DNA of 64,000 bases from Rodentibacter mrazii (GCF_001998825.1 NZ_MLHG01000012.1:1-64000), one strand, 5' to 3'; positions 31,070 through 42,634 are shown, numbered from the stretch's first letter. Notes: generated by a model from the sequence alone, not told the origin. Made by a program: numbers and translations.

Positions 31070-31534
31070 ATGCAAAAACAGATTGAAATTTTTACCGATG
31101 GCTCTTGCCTCGGCAATCCCGGTACGGGGGGAATTGGTATTCTATTACGCTATAAAGAGCATGAAAAACAACTTTCTAAAGGCTATTTCAATACCACAAA
31201 TAACCGCATGGAATTACGTGCAGTAATTGAGGCGCTCAATACCTTGAAAGAACCGTGCCGTGTTACTCTTTATAGTGATAGCCAATATATGAAAAACGGT
31301 ATCACCCGGTGGATTACAAATTGGAAAAAAAATAATTGGAAAACCAGCAACAGTAAGCCGGTAAAAAACCAAGATTTATGGTTAATGCTAGACGATGCCA
31401 TTCAACGTCACAAAATCGAATGGAAATGGGTAAAGGGGCATGTAGGGCATCGTGAAAATGAAATTTGTGATGTGTTGGCAAAAAAAGGGGCGGAAAATCC
31501 TACTTTTGAAGATGAAGGTTACTATCCTGAGTAA
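31070..31534 (+). CDS. rnhA: Ribonuclease HI
   Basis: Cleaves RNA in RNA-DNA hybrids. From the ATG at 31070 it is 154 residues, starting [21 protein letters not shown] like the E. coli enzyme. The catalytic acids are visible in FTDGS (Asp), NNRMELRAV (Glu), YSDSQY (Asp) and ENEICDVLA (Asp). An in-frame ATG at 31037 would add 11 residues but does not match the family. Divergent from dnaQ. Confidence 0.95.
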   Translation: MQKQIEIFTDGSCLGNPGTGGIGILLRYKEHEKQLSKGYFNTTNNRMELRAVIEALNTLKEPCRVTLYSDSQYMKNGITRWITNWKKNNWKTSNSKPVKNQDLWLMLDDAIQRHKIEWKWVKGHVGHRENEICDVLAKKGAENPTFEDEGYYPE

Positions 31535-31600
31535 ATCAGGGTGTTTTTTGTGTTTTATAAACCAAATTTGTTTAATTATTGCTCTTATCTAGTTTAAAAA

Positions 31601-31722
31601 TGTGATCTTGATCTGATATTTGGAATATTACAACTTTTTTCCATTGACAGAAAAAAGGCTTTTTGCAATGATTCGAACTGTCTATTTAGGCGATTGACAT
31701 TTTCAATAATGAAAAGTTCAAT
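31601..31722 (+). promoter_or_regulatory. Porin gene control region: CRP-like site and promoter
   Basis: TGTGA-TCTTGA-TCTGA (31601-31616) matches 9 of 10 CRP half-site positions. A TTGACA -35 (31694-31699) with a 17-base spacer to TTCAAT (31717-31722) forms the likely promoter. The CRP-like site lies more than 100 bases upstream of the start predicted from it, so it may serve another start or be fortuitous. Confidence 0.45.
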
Positions 31723-31757
31723 CTTGGTCGTATCACACCAAATAAGGAATAACAATT

Positions 31758-32819
31758 ATGAAAAAAACACTAGCAGCATTAATCATCGGTGCGTTTGCAG
31801 CTTCAGCAGCGAATGCGACAGTAATTTACGATAACGAAGGAACTAAAGTCGAATTATACGGTTCACTTCGTTTAATTATGGAAAAAAGTCGAGTTAAAGA
31901 CACAACAGCAGCAGGGGTATCAACAAAAACATCAAACTCAGCTTTACGTAACGCCGGTTCACGTTTAGGTTTTACTGTTAAGCATGATTTAGATAATGAT
32001 TTCTATGCGTTAGGTCGTGTTGAATTCCGTTTTGATGACACTGAGTCTCGTGATCAATTTGGCAGCCTTTATGCTAAACGTGCTTATGTAGGTTTAGGTA
32101 GCAAAGCAACGGGTGATATTACATTTGGTCGCCAAGTGACTATCGCTGATGATTTAAGTCAAACAAACGACTATGAGTACGGTCTTATTCCAAAAGGCGA
32201 TTACATTCCTACTTCCGGTACTGGTGTGATTCGTTATGACTATCGTGGTATTGAAGGTTTACAACTAAGCGCAAACTATAACTTTGGTCAACGTCATAAT
32301 GATAAAGGTAATGATCTTAAACCTGCAATTAAAAATGCTTATAGTGTAGGCGCTATTTATGCCAAAGATGCCTATGATGTACGTTTCGCTTATGGCCACA
32401 CAAACTATGAAACTGGTTCAAATGCATCACATCGTAAAGATGGTTATTTAGCGTCATTAAGCTATGCATTTGGCGATTTCAAATTAATCGGTGACTTTGG
32501 TTATGCTCACGAGAAAAATCAAGGTCAAAAAACTGATAAGTTCTACGTATCTCCGGGTTTTGAATACCAAGCACTTGCTAAATCCAAGATCTATGGTAAC
32601 TACCTATATGAACGTGTAAAAACCAAAGATAGCAGCAAAGTAAAAACTCACGGTTTCTTACTTGGTGCTGACTATAAATTCCACAAACAAGTTGTGGTGT
32701 TCTTAGAAGGTAAATATTTACGCACTAAAGACTATGCTAACAACCTTAATGGTGGATACGACTACAAAGGTAAAAAAGACGACAAAGCTATCGGTGTAGG
32801 TATGCGTGTATTCTGGTAA
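31758..32819 (+). CDS. OmpP2-type general porin
   Basis: Outer-membrane beta-barrel porin that admits small solutes. The 353-residue precursor has a 20-residue signal peptide MKKTLAALIIGAFAASAANA. A Gly/Tyr/Asp-rich barrel follows, including VELYGSLRLIMEK and the terminal GVGMRVFW ending in aromatic Trp, needed for barrel assembly. The position after rnhA and before the nag genes is the H. influenzae ompP2 (HI0139) position as I recall it. In H. influenzae P2 is an entry route for sialic acid and NAD, which would fit the adjoining locus. A clear terminator follows. Confidence 0.9.
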   Translation: MKKTLAALIIGAFAASAANATVIYDNEGTKVELYGSLRLIMEKSRVKDTTAAGVSTKTSNSALRNAGSRLGFTVKHDLDNDFYALGRVEFRFDDTESRDQFGSLYAKRAYVGLGSKATGDITFGRQVTIADDLSQTNDYEYGLIPKGDYIPTSGTGVIRYDYRGIEGLQLSANYNFGQRHNDKGNDLKPAIKNAYSVGAIYAKDAYDVRFAYGHTNYETGSNASHRKDGYLASLSYAFGDFKLIGDFGYAHEKNQGQKTDKFYVSPGFEYQALAKSKIYGNYLYERVKTKDSSKVKTHGFLLGADYKFHKQVVVFLEGKYLRTKDYANNLNGGYDYKGKKDDKAIGVGMRVFW

Positions 32820-32843
32820 TTTGAAATAGTTTTCTATCTTTGT

Positions 32844-32871
32844 AAGGCGAATCTTAAGATTCGCCTTTTTA
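32844..32871 (+). terminator. Porin gene terminator
   Basis: AAGGCGAATC-TTAA-GATTCGCCTT followed by T, a 10-bp perfect stem 24 bases after the porin stop codon. Confidence 0.85.
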
Positions 32872-32939
32872 CTTTTAACCGCCAAAGTGCGATCACAAAA
32901 ACCAACGTTTTTTAAACATTGCTTTTTTCAGCTTCCTAA

Positions 32940-33695
32940 TTATTTTTGGCTACACACTGCGATAAAATGCAATTTGTGTTCAGGATCATTAAAAGTTTTA
33001 AACATTCGTTTAAATTGCTCACGGTTTTCTGTCTTCATTGCGTTTTTAACGATTTTTAATGTCCCCAAAACGCCTTCATCATAAATCATTCCCTTTGGTG
33101 AAAGTAATGTCATTTCACCTGAAAATGTATCCACATTCCGGAATCCGCTTTCTCGAAAAAGTCCTTTCCAACCTTCTTTGGTTAAGGGAGTAACTGTGAC
33201 ATTAATCGCTTTACGCATATTATCAAGAATAGTCTGATGATCTTCGCCTACCAACATCACATCATGAGTAAGTAAGAAACCACTCGGTTTTAACACCCGA
33301 AAATATTCCGCAATGGCTTTTTTCTTCGCATCTACCGGCAACATCGTCAACATCGCCTCATTGATCACAATGTCAAAAGTCTCATCTTCAAAAGGTAATT
33401 TCATTGCATTGGCACGTTGAACATGAATTTTATCTTGTAAGTTATTGGCAGCGATATTGGCTTTCGCCTTTTCTAACGCCTCCTCATCTAAATCAACGCC
33501 CTCAATCTGACAACCGAATTGTTTCGCCAAATCAATCGCCGTTGTCCCCATATTACACGCCACTTCTAATACTTTTTTATTCTGAGTAAAATCACCGTTA
33601 CCAATCAACCAATCCGTTGCTTTTTTACCGCCGGGACGTAAACGTGTTTTTCCTAAACGGGCCAAAAAATTATGTCCGACTTCTTCTTTCGCCAT
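32940..33695 (-). CDS. Class I SAM-dependent methyltransferase
   Basis: Substrate not recognised. The 251-residue protein has motif I VLEVACNMGTTAIDLA (about 42-57), an acidic loop GVDLDEEAL, and FDIVINEAMLTMLP where motif IV is expected, followed by FRVLKPSGFLL. This is a typical small-molecule methyltransferase layout related to UbiE/COQ5-like proteins. It stands alone, convergent with the porin gene and downstream of the nagA terminator, so context gives no function. Confidence 0.8.
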   Translation of the reverse strand: MAKEEVGHNFLARLGKTRLRPGGKKATDWLIGNGDFTQNKKVLEVACNMGTTAIDLAKQFGCQIEGVDLDEEALEKAKANIAANNLQDKIHVQRANAMKLPFEDETFDIVINEAMLTMLPVDAKKKAIAEYFRVLKPSGFLLTHDVMLVGEDHQTILDNMRKAINVTVTPLTKEGWKGLFRESGFRNVDTFSGEMTLLSPKGMIYDEGVLGTLKIVKNAMKTENREQFKRMFKTFNDPEHKLHFIAVCSQK

Positions 33696-33760
33696 TTTAA
33701 TCTCCTACTCTTAAACTAAGTTTTTACATTATAGATAAAAATTATTCTTATTAAAGCAAT

Positions 33761-33806
33761 AAAGAAAAAAATCCATACCGTAGCTACAATATGGATTTTT
33801 CTTATT
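33761..33806. terminator. Terminator at the end of the nan/nag operon
   Basis: AAAAATCCATA (33766-33776) pairs with TATGGATTTTT (33790-33800). A-rich sequence before and T-rich after allow function on both strands; it mainly serves leftward nagA transcripts. Confidence 0.75.
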
Positions 33807-33825
33807 TTTTATTTAATCTATTTTT

Positions 33826-34980
33826 TTATGATGACAAATTCGGTTTCCATTCCCCATTCACCACCGTGCCAATCACCTCATAATTTGGTGTAAACACGGC
33901 AAGATTTGCCACTTTACCTTTTTCTACCGAACCTAAACGATCATCCACGCCAATAGCTCGTGCCGGGTAGAGATTAGTCATACGAATCGCTTCTGCAAGA
34001 GGAATTTCTACATATTCCACCGCATTTTTGATGGACTCCATCATCGTGATCGAAGCTCCCGCAATAGTACCGTTAGCATCATAACAACGACCTTCTTTTA
34101 CATAAATGGTTTTGCCTTCAAAGGTGAAACTTTCCAATTCAGGTCCTGCACCCGCTGCCGCAATAGAATCGGTTACAATGCACAATTTATCACCTTTAAT
34201 CTTCTTGTCGATTCTGACGTTACCATAGTCAATATGCACACCATCTATAATAATAGCGGTGTAGATATCGGAATCCAACACCGCACCGACAACCCCCATA
34301 GCCCGACCGGAGCTGATTGGCGACATGGCATTATGTAGATGTGTTGCAAAGGTTGCCCCTTTACGGAATGCCGCTTTAGCAGTTTCATAAGTCGCATTAG
34401 AATGTCCAATGGAAACAACAATACCATTTTTTACGAAATCGGGAATATATTGCGAGGTTGGATTTTCCGCAGCAATAGTGATCTTAGTAATCACATCGCC
34501 ATTCTCACATAGAAAATTTTTCATTTCAGGAGAGATTTCACGGATATATTCAGGGCGGTGTACGCCTTTTTTCTCCACGCTGATGTAAGGCCCTTCAATG
34601 TGTAAACCGAGTGCTTGGTTTTTATGCTTGGTTAAATATTCCCGCATAATTTTAACCGCACTTCTAATGCCTTCGTCCGGTGCGGTAATAAAGGTTGGTA
34701 AGAAACTGGTACAGCCGGATTTTAAATTAGTGGCTTGCATAATTTCCAAGGTTTCCACCGTGGTTTGATCGTTAAACATTACTCCGCCACAGCCGTTAAG
34801 TTGGAGATCAATAAAACCAGCGGTTAAATTATTACCTTGTAAATCAATAGTTTTAATGCCTGCCTCAAGTTCATTTTGTGGAATAACCGCTTCAATAATG
34901 TCCCCGTTAATCACCACCACAAAATCGCGTAGCACATCGTATTTTGTATAAATTACAGCATTAATTAATGCATATCTCAT
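33826..34980 (-). CDS. nagA: N-acetylglucosamine-6-phosphate deacetylase
   Basis: Removes acetate from GlcNAc-6-P to give glucosamine-6-P. The 384-residue amidohydrolase has the metal-binding HIEGPYIS (near residue 129), later histidines in GHSNATYE and THLHNAMSP, and catalytic Asp in CIVTDSIAA. It is last in the leftward nanE-nanK-siaR-nanA-nagB-nagA operon, 57 bases after nagB. An uptake signal lies in the gap (about 35011) and another inside the gene (34656). Confidence 0.97.
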   Translation of the reverse strand: MRYALINAVIYTKYDVLRDFVVVINGDIIEAVIPQNELEAGIKTIDLQGNNLTAGFIDLQLNGCGGVMFNDQTTVETLEIMQATNLKSGCTSFLPTFITAPDEGIRSAVKIMREYLTKHKNQALGLHIEGPYISVEKKGVHRPEYIREISPEMKNFLCENGDVITKITIAAENPTSQYIPDFVKNGIVVSIGHSNATYETAKAAFRKGATFATHLHNAMSPISSGRAMGVVGAVLDSDIYTAIIIDGVHIDYGNVRIDKKIKGDKLCIVTDSIAAAGAGPELESFTFEGKTIYVKEGRCYDANGTIAGASITMMESIKNAVEYVEIPLAEAIRMTNLYPARAIGVDDRLGSVEKGKVANLAVFTPNYEVIGTVVNGEWKPNLSS

Positions 34981-35037
34981 TTCATCTTCCTAAAAAAATA
35001 ATAAAAAACGACCGCACTTTTATACGGTATTATAAAG

Positions 35038-35841
35038 TTATAACACGCTATGGATAGCACGTTGTTCTAACTCATTGAAATATTTTACCGTTTTTACTTT
35101 TAATTCTTGCTGTGCCGGCTCATCACACACCAAAATAAAATGGCGATGCAACTGCAATGCTGTCACTGTCCATAGATGGTTAACCCCCCCCTCCACTGCG
35201 GCTTGTACGGCAAGGGCTTTTTGATGTCCAGTAGCAAGAATCATCACTTCTTCCGCATCCAATAAAGTGGCAACCCCAATAGTTAGGGCATATTTCGGCA
35301 CTTTATCCACATCATGATCAAAGAAACGGGAATTCGCAATTAAGGTATCTTGTGTCAATGTCTTTATACGGGTACGGGAACTTAAGGATGATGCCGGTTC
35401 ATTAAAGGCAATATGCCCGTCATTTCCTACTCCACCCATAAATAAATTAATTTTTCCGTAAGATTTAATTTTTTCTTCATAGCGGCGACATTCTTCATCA
35501 TGATCTTCCGTATTACCGTTCAGAATATTAATATTTTGCGGTTGAATATCGATGTGATCAAAAAAGTTCTTATGCATAAAGCTGTGATAACTTTCAGGGT
35601 GATCTTGTGGTAAATCCACGTATTCGTCCATATTGAACGTCACCACGTGTTTAAAGCTAACTTCACCCGCTTGATGAAGTCTAATCAATTCTTGATAGGT
35701 TTTTAAAGGCGTACTACCGGTGGGTAAACCCAGAACAAAGGGGCGTTCTGCCGTGGGTTGAAAATGATTAATTCGCTCAACAATGTGACGTGCCGCCCAA
35801 CGACTTACTTGTTCGTTTGTTTGTAGAGGGATAAGACGCAT
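35038..35841 (-). CDS. nagB: Glucosamine-6-phosphate deaminase
   Basis: Converts glucosamine-6-P to fructose-6-P and ammonia, delivering amino-sugar carbon to glycolysis. From the ATG at 35839-35841 it is 267 residues, starting [20 protein letters not shown] like E. coli NagB (266). An AAGGAAA site precedes this ATG, so a 16-residue longer reading is rejected. FNMDEYV and the catalytic [15 protein letters not shown] are present. A REP-like palindrome (35907-35931) separates it from nanA. Confidence 0.96.
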   Translation of the reverse strand: MRLIPLQTNEQVSRWAARHIVERINHFQPTAERPFVLGLPTGSTPLKTYQELIRLHQAGEVSFKHVVTFNMDEYVDLPQDHPESYHSFMHKNFFDHIDIQPQNINILNGNTEDHDEECRRYEEKIKSYGKINLFMGGVGNDGHIAFNEPASSLSSRTRIKTLTQDTLIANSRFFDHDVDKVPKYALTIGVATLLDAEEVMILATGHQKALAVQAAVEGGVNHLWTVTALQLHRHFILVCDEPAQQELKVKTVKYFNELEQRAIHSVL

Positions 35842-35906
35842 AATAAATTTCCTTATATTCTGACCGCACTTAGTGCCATCGTTGCACAACTTATGCTTTT
35901 ATTCCG

Positions 35907-35931
35907 TAGGGACACCACGCCGGTGTCCCTA
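35907..35931. repeat. Intergenic palindrome, copy A (GGGACAC family)
   Basis: TAGGGACACC (35907-35916) and GGTGTCCCTA (35922-35931) form a 10-bp stem with a 5-base loop, between nanA and nagB. Preceded by G, giving GTAG at the foot. Related copies lie at 53310 and 62311. Confidence 0.7.
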
Positions 35932-35966
35932 TATTTAATTGAATTTGCCGTTACTAGTGCTACGAT

Positions 35967-36845
35967 TTATAAATATTTTTCTTTTAACTCTTTTGCTTTT
36001 GCCAGTTGTTCCGGCGTTGCTTTTGCGGTCATCGGTTCACGACAATAGCCCGCTTCAACTCCTTCTAATTTAAGCAATTCTTTGATAGTTAAATATAAAC
36101 CGTTGGCTAAAATTCCTTCAATCAAATCATTAGTGATATGTTGAACGGCTAAGGCTTCTTGGAGTTTTCCTGCTTTGGTTAATTCAAAGATTTGGCGGGC
36201 ACGTATGCCATTCACATTGAATGTCGAACCAATCGCCCCATCTACACCTAAAGAAACTGCCGGCAACATCATTTCATCAAAACCTGCCCAAATAAGATGA
36301 TTTGGATAGGCTTTTTTCAAGCGTTCCAAGAGATAAAAATCGCCTGCGGTAAATTTCACACCAAGCACTTTCGGGTTTTTATAAAGTTCGCCGAATTGCT
36401 CGATCCCCATATTTACACCGGTTAAGAACGGAATGGAGTACACGATCATATTATTACCTGTTTTCTCTATGATGGTGTCGTAATAATGTTTGATTTCAGG
36501 AAAGCTGAATTTGTAGTAGAAGGGAGTAACGGCTGATAAACAATCGTAGCCTAATTCGGTTGCGTATTGACCTAATTCAACAGCTTCCTGCAAATTGACA
36601 CTCCCCACTTGGGCGATAAGTGCGATTTGATCTTTGGCTTCATCTTTTGCAATGCGGAAAATTTCTTTTTTCTCTTCAGTAGAAAGCATAAAATTTTCAC
36701 CGGTAGAACCGCCCACATATAAACCGTCCACTTTCATCTTATCAATGTTATAACGAATAATTTGGCGCAATCCTTTTTCATTAATTGATCCATCTTCGTT
36801 GAATGACACTAATAACGCACTGAAAATACCTTTTAAATCACGCAT
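35967..36845 (-). CDS. nanA: N-acetylneuraminate lyase
   Basis: Splits N-acetylneuraminate into pyruvate and N-acetylmannosamine. The 292-residue TIM barrel shows [11 protein letters not shown] (pyruvate carboxylate binding), the Tyr in [12 protein letters not shown], and the Schiff-base lysine in [11 protein letters not shown]. It follows siaR by 9 bases on the same strand. Sequence matches the H. influenzae type closely from memory. Confidence 0.97.
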   Translation of the reverse strand: MRDLKGIFSALLVSFNEDGSINEKGLRQIIRYNIDKMKVDGLYVGGSTGENFMLSTEEKKEIFRIAKDEAKDQIALIAQVGSVNLQEAVELGQYATELGYDCLSAVTPFYYKFSFPEIKHYYDTIIEKTGNNMIVYSIPFLTGVNMGIEQFGELYKNPKVLGVKFTAGDFYLLERLKKAYPNHLIWAGFDEMMLPAVSLGVDGAIGSTFNVNGIRARQIFELTKAGKLQEALAVQHITNDLIEGILANGLYLTIKELLKLEGVEAGYCREPMTAKATPEQLAKAKELKEKYL

Positions 36846-36854
36846 AATTTTCTC

Positions 36855-37721
36855 CTATTTTATACGTTGCTCGAGAATAACATCGAGCGTTTTTTGCTTT
36901 ATTGCGATCGCTCTATCTTGCTTACTTTGCACTAATAAAGCGTAAATCAAATCTAATACAAAAAGCTGGGCAATTTTAGTACCAATAGAATCCCCCTGTA
37001 ATTTGCCTTGTTTATTACCGTTTACTAATACAAAATCTGCAGAGCTTGTAATAGGTGAACGTAGGCTGTGAGTGATTGCTACTGTGGTAGCTCCATTCTG
37101 TTTGGCAATTTTTAACGCATGGGCAGTCTCTTGCGAATACCCGGAATGGCTAATTCCAATGGCAACATCCTGTGGTTTTAACAATGCTGCCTGCATATAC
37201 ATAAAATGGTTATTTCCGGTTGCATCCACCTGAAAACCAATACGCATTAATTTATTTTTTGCTTCTTCTGCCGTAATCCCCGATGAGCCCACACCAAATA
37301 AAAAAATACGATTCGCACGGCGTATCGCATTAACGGTCTGTTCTAACTGATCGAAGTCGAGTAAATTAATTGTTTCATCTACCACGTTCGTAATGGCAGT
37401 TTGTAATTTTTGTGCGGTATGGCGTGAGCTATCTGTCGGCTCAATATCATTTTCCAGCAAGGGGTGCGAATCATTGTCTTTTGTCGCCAGTTCAATGGAA
37501 AGCTCCAGCTTAAAATCACTAAAACCTTTAAAACCGACTGAACGACAAAAGCGAACAAGAGTCGCCTCTCCCACGCCTAAACTCTCTGCAATTTCAGAAA
37601 GCGGATAACCCACAACAAGATCCGGAGAAGTTAAAACCGTATCGGCAATTTTTTTTTCGGTTTTCGTCAGGCTTTGATAAAGCGAACTTATGGTATTTAA
37701 AATATTCCCATTTTTAGTCAT
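36855..37721 (-). CDS. siaR: RpiR-family sialic acid regulator SiaR
   Basis: Predicted repressor/activator of the nan and sia operons, responding to a sugar phosphate. The 288-residue protein has an N-terminal HTH_6 DNA-binding domain (SEIAESLGVGEATLVRFCRSVGFKG, about 44-67 ) and a C-terminal SIS sugar-phosphate domain (FGVGSSGITAEEAKNKL; AIGISHSGYSQET). Its start overlaps the nanK stop by 8 bases. In H. influenzae the corresponding protein, responsive to glucosamine-6-P together with CRP, controls the divergent promoters. Confidence 0.92.
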   Translation of the reverse strand: MTKNGNILNTISSLYQSLTKTEKKIADTVLTSPDLVVGYPLSEIAESLGVGEATLVRFCRSVGFKGFSDFKLELSIELATKDNDSHPLLENDIEPTDSSRHTAQKLQTAITNVVDETINLLDFDQLEQTVNAIRRANRIFLFGVGSSGITAEEAKNKLMRIGFQVDATGNNHFMYMQAALLKPQDVAIGISHSGYSQETAHALKIAKQNGATTVAITHSLRSPITSSADFVLVNGNKQGKLQGDSIGTKIAQLFVLDLIYALLVQSKQDRAIAIKQKTLDVILEQRIK

Positions 37722-38616
37722 AGCCTCCTCCTTGCAACGGTGCGAGTAAGAAATCTTTTACCCAATAGGCAGCCCCTACTAAACCGGCGTCTTGCCCAAA
37801 TTGAGCCGGAATAAGATCACAATGATAAACTTCCGGCATTTCATTCAAAAACTGTTGTATCAAAGGTAAATAACCTTCAGCCAATCCAACACTTCCACCA
37901 ATGGCAATTTTTTGCATATCCATCGAAATTTTCAAATCAGCGACTAAATTAGTAATAGCAAGGGCTGAACGTGCTACAAGTGCGGTCGCTTTTTCATCAT
38001 TTTTTCTAAAGCGTTCAAAGACTTCTTTCGGCGAGCAAGGATCATTCCAAGTGGAAGATACTGCTTCAATGGCTCGTCCGGCTGCGATAGCCTCCACACA
38101 ACCACGCCGTCCACAGCCGCATAAGGGACCGTTAGGATCAGCCAATGTATGACCGATATGTCCTGAGATGCCGTTTGGTTCAGTGAGTAATTGATGATTG
38201 ACAATTAATCCGCCGCCAACCCCGGTTGAAACAGTAATAAAAGTAAAATTGGCTAATTTATCCCGCCCCTGTAATTGGTATTCCGCATAGGCAGCAGCTT
38301 GTACATCATTTAGTAACCCAATCGGTTTATCCGTGTGCCGGGCAATGCTTGCTTTAAGCGGAAATTCCGCTAATCCCCCTAAATTTTTAGGATTAAGTGC
38401 GGTCAAAATTCCCTGATTTATAATGCCGGTAGAAGCAACCGCAACATAATCAAATTGTTCTGCATACTCTGTTAATAATAGGGCGATACTTTGATGTAAT
38501 GCTTCTGCCGCATTATTTTTTGGTGTAGAAATTTGTTGGCGTTGCGTAATTTTGCCCTCTTGAACAATTGCAGCGGCAATCTTAGTTCCACCAATATCTA
38601 AAGCTAAACAGCGCAT
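37714..38616 (-). CDS. nanK: N-acetylmannosamine kinase
   Basis: Phosphorylates ManNAc to ManNAc-6-P with ATP. The 300-residue ROK-family protein has ATP-binding LDIGGTKIAAAIV at its start, the catalytic region GHIGHTLADPNGP, and the zinc-binding CGCGRRGCVEAIAAG. It lies between nanE (15 bases) and siaR (overlapping). An uptake signal is inside the gene at about 38397 and another at 37979. Confidence 0.96.
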   Translation of the reverse strand: MRCLALDIGGTKIAAAIVQEGKITQRQQISTPKNNAAEALHQSIALLLTEYAEQFDYVAVASTGIINQGILTALNPKNLGGLAEFPLKASIARHTDKPIGLLNDVQAAAYAEYQLQGRDKLANFTFITVSTGVGGGLIVNHQLLTEPNGISGHIGHTLADPNGPLCGCGRRGCVEAIAAGRAIEAVSSTWNDPCSPKEVFERFRKNDEKATALVARSALAITNLVADLKISMDMQKIAIGGSVGLAEGYLPLIQQFLNEMPEVYHCDLIPAQFGQDAGLVGAAYWVKDFLLAPLQGGGYD

Positions 38617-38631
38617 AGTGAATTCCTTCTA

Positions 38632-39318
38632 TTATTTTGCCGATTTCACTGCATCGACAAACCAACCGACAATATGTTCTAGACGGGTTAATGCAGAGCC
38701 AACCGTCACAAAATCCGCACCGATTTCAATAGCGGTTTTCGCTAATTCCGGTGTATTGTAACGCCCTTCCGCCATCACACGGCAGCCTGCTGATTTCAAA
38801 TCTTTTACTAATTGATAGTCCGGTTCTTCCGGTACAATACCACCGGTATAACCGGACATCGTGCTACCGATAATATCAAAACCAAGTTTTTGACAATATA
38901 ATCCTTCTTCCAAATTGGAACAGTCCGCCATAGCAAGACAGCCTAATTCATGGATTTTTTTGACCGCACTTTCCAAATCAACCGGACGAGGGCGATGAGT
39001 CCCGTCCACAGCGATAATATCAGCTCCGGCATTAGCAAGCTCTTCAATATCATTCAGAAACGGAGTGATACGAACAGGACTATCAGATAAATCACGTTTG
39101 ACTATGCCTATAATCGGCGCTTTTACGACAGCTCGGGTAGCTTTTAAATTTTCCACGCCTTCAATGCGAATCCCTGCCGCACCGCCTACTACTGAAGCTT
39201 GAGCCATTGCCGCAACGACTTCCGGTTTATCCATCGGACCATCATCTACAGGCTGACAAGAAGCAATTAAACCATTTTGAATACGTTGAAAAATCTGTTC
39301 ATGTGTAAGTTTAGACAT
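38632..39318 (-). CDS. nanE: N-acetylmannosamine-6-phosphate 2-epimerase
   Basis: Converts ManNAc-6-P to GlcNAc-6-P, linking sialic acid breakdown to NagA. The 228-residue TIM barrel has [14 protein letters not shown], the catalytic-lysine region [27 protein letters not shown], and the phosphate-binding [11 protein letters not shown] and VTVGSALTR. It is the first gene of the leftward operon, divergent from siaP across a 292-base control region. Confidence 0.96.
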   Translation of the reverse strand: MSKLTHEQIFQRIQNGLIASCQPVDDGPMDKPEVVAAMAQASVVGGAAGIRIEGVENLKATRAVVKAPIIGIVKRDLSDSPVRITPFLNDIEELANAGADIIAVDGTHRPRPVDLESAVKKIHELGCLAMADCSNLEEGLYCQKLGFDIIGSTMSGYTGGIVPEEPDYQLVKDLKSAGCRVMAEGRYNTPELAKTAIEIGADFVTVGSALTRLEHIVGWFVDAVKSAK

Positions 39319-39398
39319 AAAAAACCCTCATTTCCTATTCGGATTAACTGAGATCATTAAAAATCCCGATTTCCATTACTTTTCCCCAGCATTATATA

Positions 39399-39482
39399 GA
39401 AACAAAACTTCATTTTAAATTTATTTTTGAAGTATATTTTCTCAAATGTGATCAATGTCTCATTTTTGAAATAAAACTCCAT
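39399..39482. promoter_or_regulatory. nanE-siaP divergent control region: CRP-like site flanked by direct repeats
   Basis: TGTGA-TCAATG-TCTCA (39447-39462) matches CRP half-sites in 9 of 10 positions. Two 15-mers with 13 identical bases flank it: GAAACAAAACTTCAT (39399-39413) and GAAATAAAACTCCAT (39468-39482). They are the best candidates for SiaR operators. Joint control by SiaR and CRP from one region is known in H. influenzae; the assignment of these repeats is inference. Confidence 0.5.
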
Positions 39483-39514
39483 AAACTATTTTAAAAATAC
39501 TTTTTTACTCTTAA

Positions 39515-40597
<1,083 letters not shown>

Positions 40598-40676
40598 ACC
40601 ACACAGAGTGCGTCAAAAGCATTTGACGCACTTCATCTCATCTTGCTTCCTTTAGTCTTCGTTCATGGAGTGAAGT

Positions 40677-42527
40677 ATGAAAATTTTTAACAAACTTGAA
40701 GAATGGATTGGTGGCGTATTATTTCTCGTCATCTTTTGTATTCTTATTGCCCAGATTCTTTCCCGACAGGTCTTTCACTCCCCACTTATTTGGAGTGAAG
40801 AACTTGCTAAACTCCTTTTTGTTTATGTAGGGATGCTGGGGATTAGTGTAGCTATCAGAAAACAAGAACACGTTTATATTGATTTCTTAACCAACTTAAT
40901 GCCCGAGCGAATCAGAAAAATTACCAATACTTTTGTTCAACTCATTATTTTTGCCAGTATTTTCTTTTTTATTCACTTTGGTATTCGAAATTTTATGAGT
41001 GCCTCATTCCCTATTGATGCACTTGGTGGTATTTCTGAAAAATGGATCTTTGCTTCGTTACCTATCGTCGCCGTACTGATGATGGTACGTTTTTTCCAAG
41101 CCCAAGCACACAATTTCAAAGAAGGAAAAAGCTATTTACCCACCACATTTTTCATTATAAGTGCGGTCATTTTGCTAGCCATTTTATTCCTCGCGCCGGA
41201 CTGGTTTAAAGTGCTACGTATCACAAACTATGTGAAATTAGGCTCTAACGCAGTTTATGTCGCGTTACTTGTTTGGTTAGTGATTATGTTCTTAGGCGTG
41301 CCTGTGGGCTGGTCTCTCTTTATTACTTCCCTGCTTTATTTTTCGATGACCCGTTGGAATGTGGTGAATGCCGCTGCCGATAAACTGGTATACAGTCTTG
41401 ATAGTTTCCCACTCCTCGCTGTGCCATTTTATATTCTCACCGGTATTTTGATGAATACAGGGGGAATCACCGAACGGATCTTTAACTTTGCCAAAGCACT
41501 GCTTGGTCACTACACTGGAGGGATGGGGCATGTGAATATCGGGGCAAGTTTATTATTCTCCGGTATGTCCGGTTCTGCCCTTGCGGATGCGGGTGGCTTG
41601 GGGCAACTTGAAATTAAAGCAATGCGTGATGCCGGCTATGACGATGACATTTGCGGTGGTATTACGGCAGCTTCCTGTATTATCGGTCCATTAGTTCCAC
41701 CGAGCATTGCTATGATTATTTACGGCGTAATCGCCAATGAATCCATTGCGAAGCTTTTTATCGCTGGTTTCGTCCCGGGTGTATTGGTGACAATCGCATT
41801 GATGGTGATGAATTATTATGTATCTAAAAAACGCGGTTATCCAAGAACACCAAAAGCCTCTCGAGAACAGCTTTGTACCGCATTTAAAAAAGCATTTTGG
41901 GCGATTTTAACCCCACTATTAATTATTGGTGGTATTTTCTCCGGTTTATTCAGTCCAACTGAATCTGCTGTCGTTGCAGCAGCTTATTCCGTGATTATCG
42001 GTAAATTTGTTTATAAAGAACTCACCCTAAAAATGCTTTTCAACAGCTGTGTTGAAGCTATGGCAATTACTGGTGTGGTAGCGTTAATGATTATGACGGT
42101 CACTTTCTTCGGCGATATGATCGCTCGTGAACAGGTGGCAATGCGTATTGCTGACGTCTTTGTTGCCGTTGCAGATTCACCATTAATGGTCTTAGTGATG
42201 ATCAATGCGTTGTTGCTCTTCCTCGGTATGTTTATTGATGCCTTGGCATTGCAATTCCTAGTGCTTCCAATGCTTATCCCAATTGCCATGCAATTTAATA
42301 TCGACCTCGTATTCTTTGGTGTGATGACGACCTTGAATATGATGATCGGTATCCTAACACCGCCAATGGGGATGGCACTCTTTGTGGTAGCACGTGTGGG
42401 AAATATGTCGGTATCCACCGTCACAAAAGGGGTATTACCGTTCTTAGTACCAATTTTTACTATGTTGGTTTTAATTACGATCTTCCCACAAATCATTACG
42501 TTTATCCCGAATCTCTTGATTCCATAA
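40677..42527 (+). CDS. siaQM: Sialic acid TRAP transporter, fused membrane subunits QM
   Basis: Sodium-coupled sialic acid uptake with SiaP. The 616-residue protein joins the small DctQ-type subunit (about residues 1-165, four membrane segments) to the large DctM-type subunit (from about 190, roughly 12 segments). The latter has GVPVGWSLF, the [21 protein letters not shown] sodium/substrate region and [11 protein letters not shown]. The Q-M fusion is characteristic of Haemophilus-type SiaQM. An ATGGAGTGAAGT leader gives a good start. An uptake-signal hairpin follows. Confidence 0.96.
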   Translation: MKIFNKLEEWIGGVLFLVIFCILIAQILSRQVFHSPLIWSEELAKLLFVYVGMLGISVAIRKQEHVYIDFLTNLMPERIRKITNTFVQLIIFASIFFFIHFGIRNFMSASFPIDALGGISEKWIFASLPIVAVLMMVRFFQAQAHNFKEGKSYLPTTFFIISAVILLAILFLAPDWFKVLRITNYVKLGSNAVYVALLVWLVIMFLGVPVGWSLFITSLLYFSMTRWNVVNAAADKLVYSLDSFPLLAVPFYILTGILMNTGGITERIFNFAKALLGHYTGGMGHVNIGASLLFSGMSGSALADAGGLGQLEIKAMRDAGYDDDICGGITAASCIIGPLVPPSIAMIIYGVIANESIAKLFIAGFVPGVLVTIALMVMNYYVSKKRGYPRTPKASREQLCTAFKKAFWAILTPLLIIGGIFSGLFSPTESAVVAAAYSVIIGKFVYKELTLKMLFNSCVEAMAITGVVALMIMTVTFFGDMIAREQVAMRIADVFVAVADSPLMVLVMINALLLFLGMFIDALALQFLVLPMLIPIAMQFNIDLVFFGVMTTLNMMIGILTPPMGMALFVVARVGNMSVSTVTKGVLPFLVPIFTMLVLITIFPQIITFIPNLLIP

Positions 42528-42530
42528 CCC

Positions 42531-42570
42531 AAAGTGCGGTTAAAAATGCTCATATTTTTGACTGCACTTT
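42531..42570 (+). terminator. Imperfect uptake-signal hairpin after siaQM
   Basis: AAAGTGCGGT (42531-42540) faces ACTGCACTTT (42561-42570), a copy with one C-to-T change that still allows G-U pairing in RNA. The inner arms TTAAAAAT / ATATTTTTGA extend the stem. It lies between siaQM and nanM and may weaken transcription. Confidence 0.4.
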
Positions 42571-42634
42571 AAATAACTCTATTCAATGCCGTTTTATGAA
42601 TAGCAAACCATAACATTACCTAATGAGGTTTATT

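Noticed and set aside
42011-42553. 180-codon minus-strand frame across the end of siaQM
   Set aside because: Shadow of the hydrophobic siaQM coding strand; rich in Ile/Thr/Asn with no domain or ribosome binding site.
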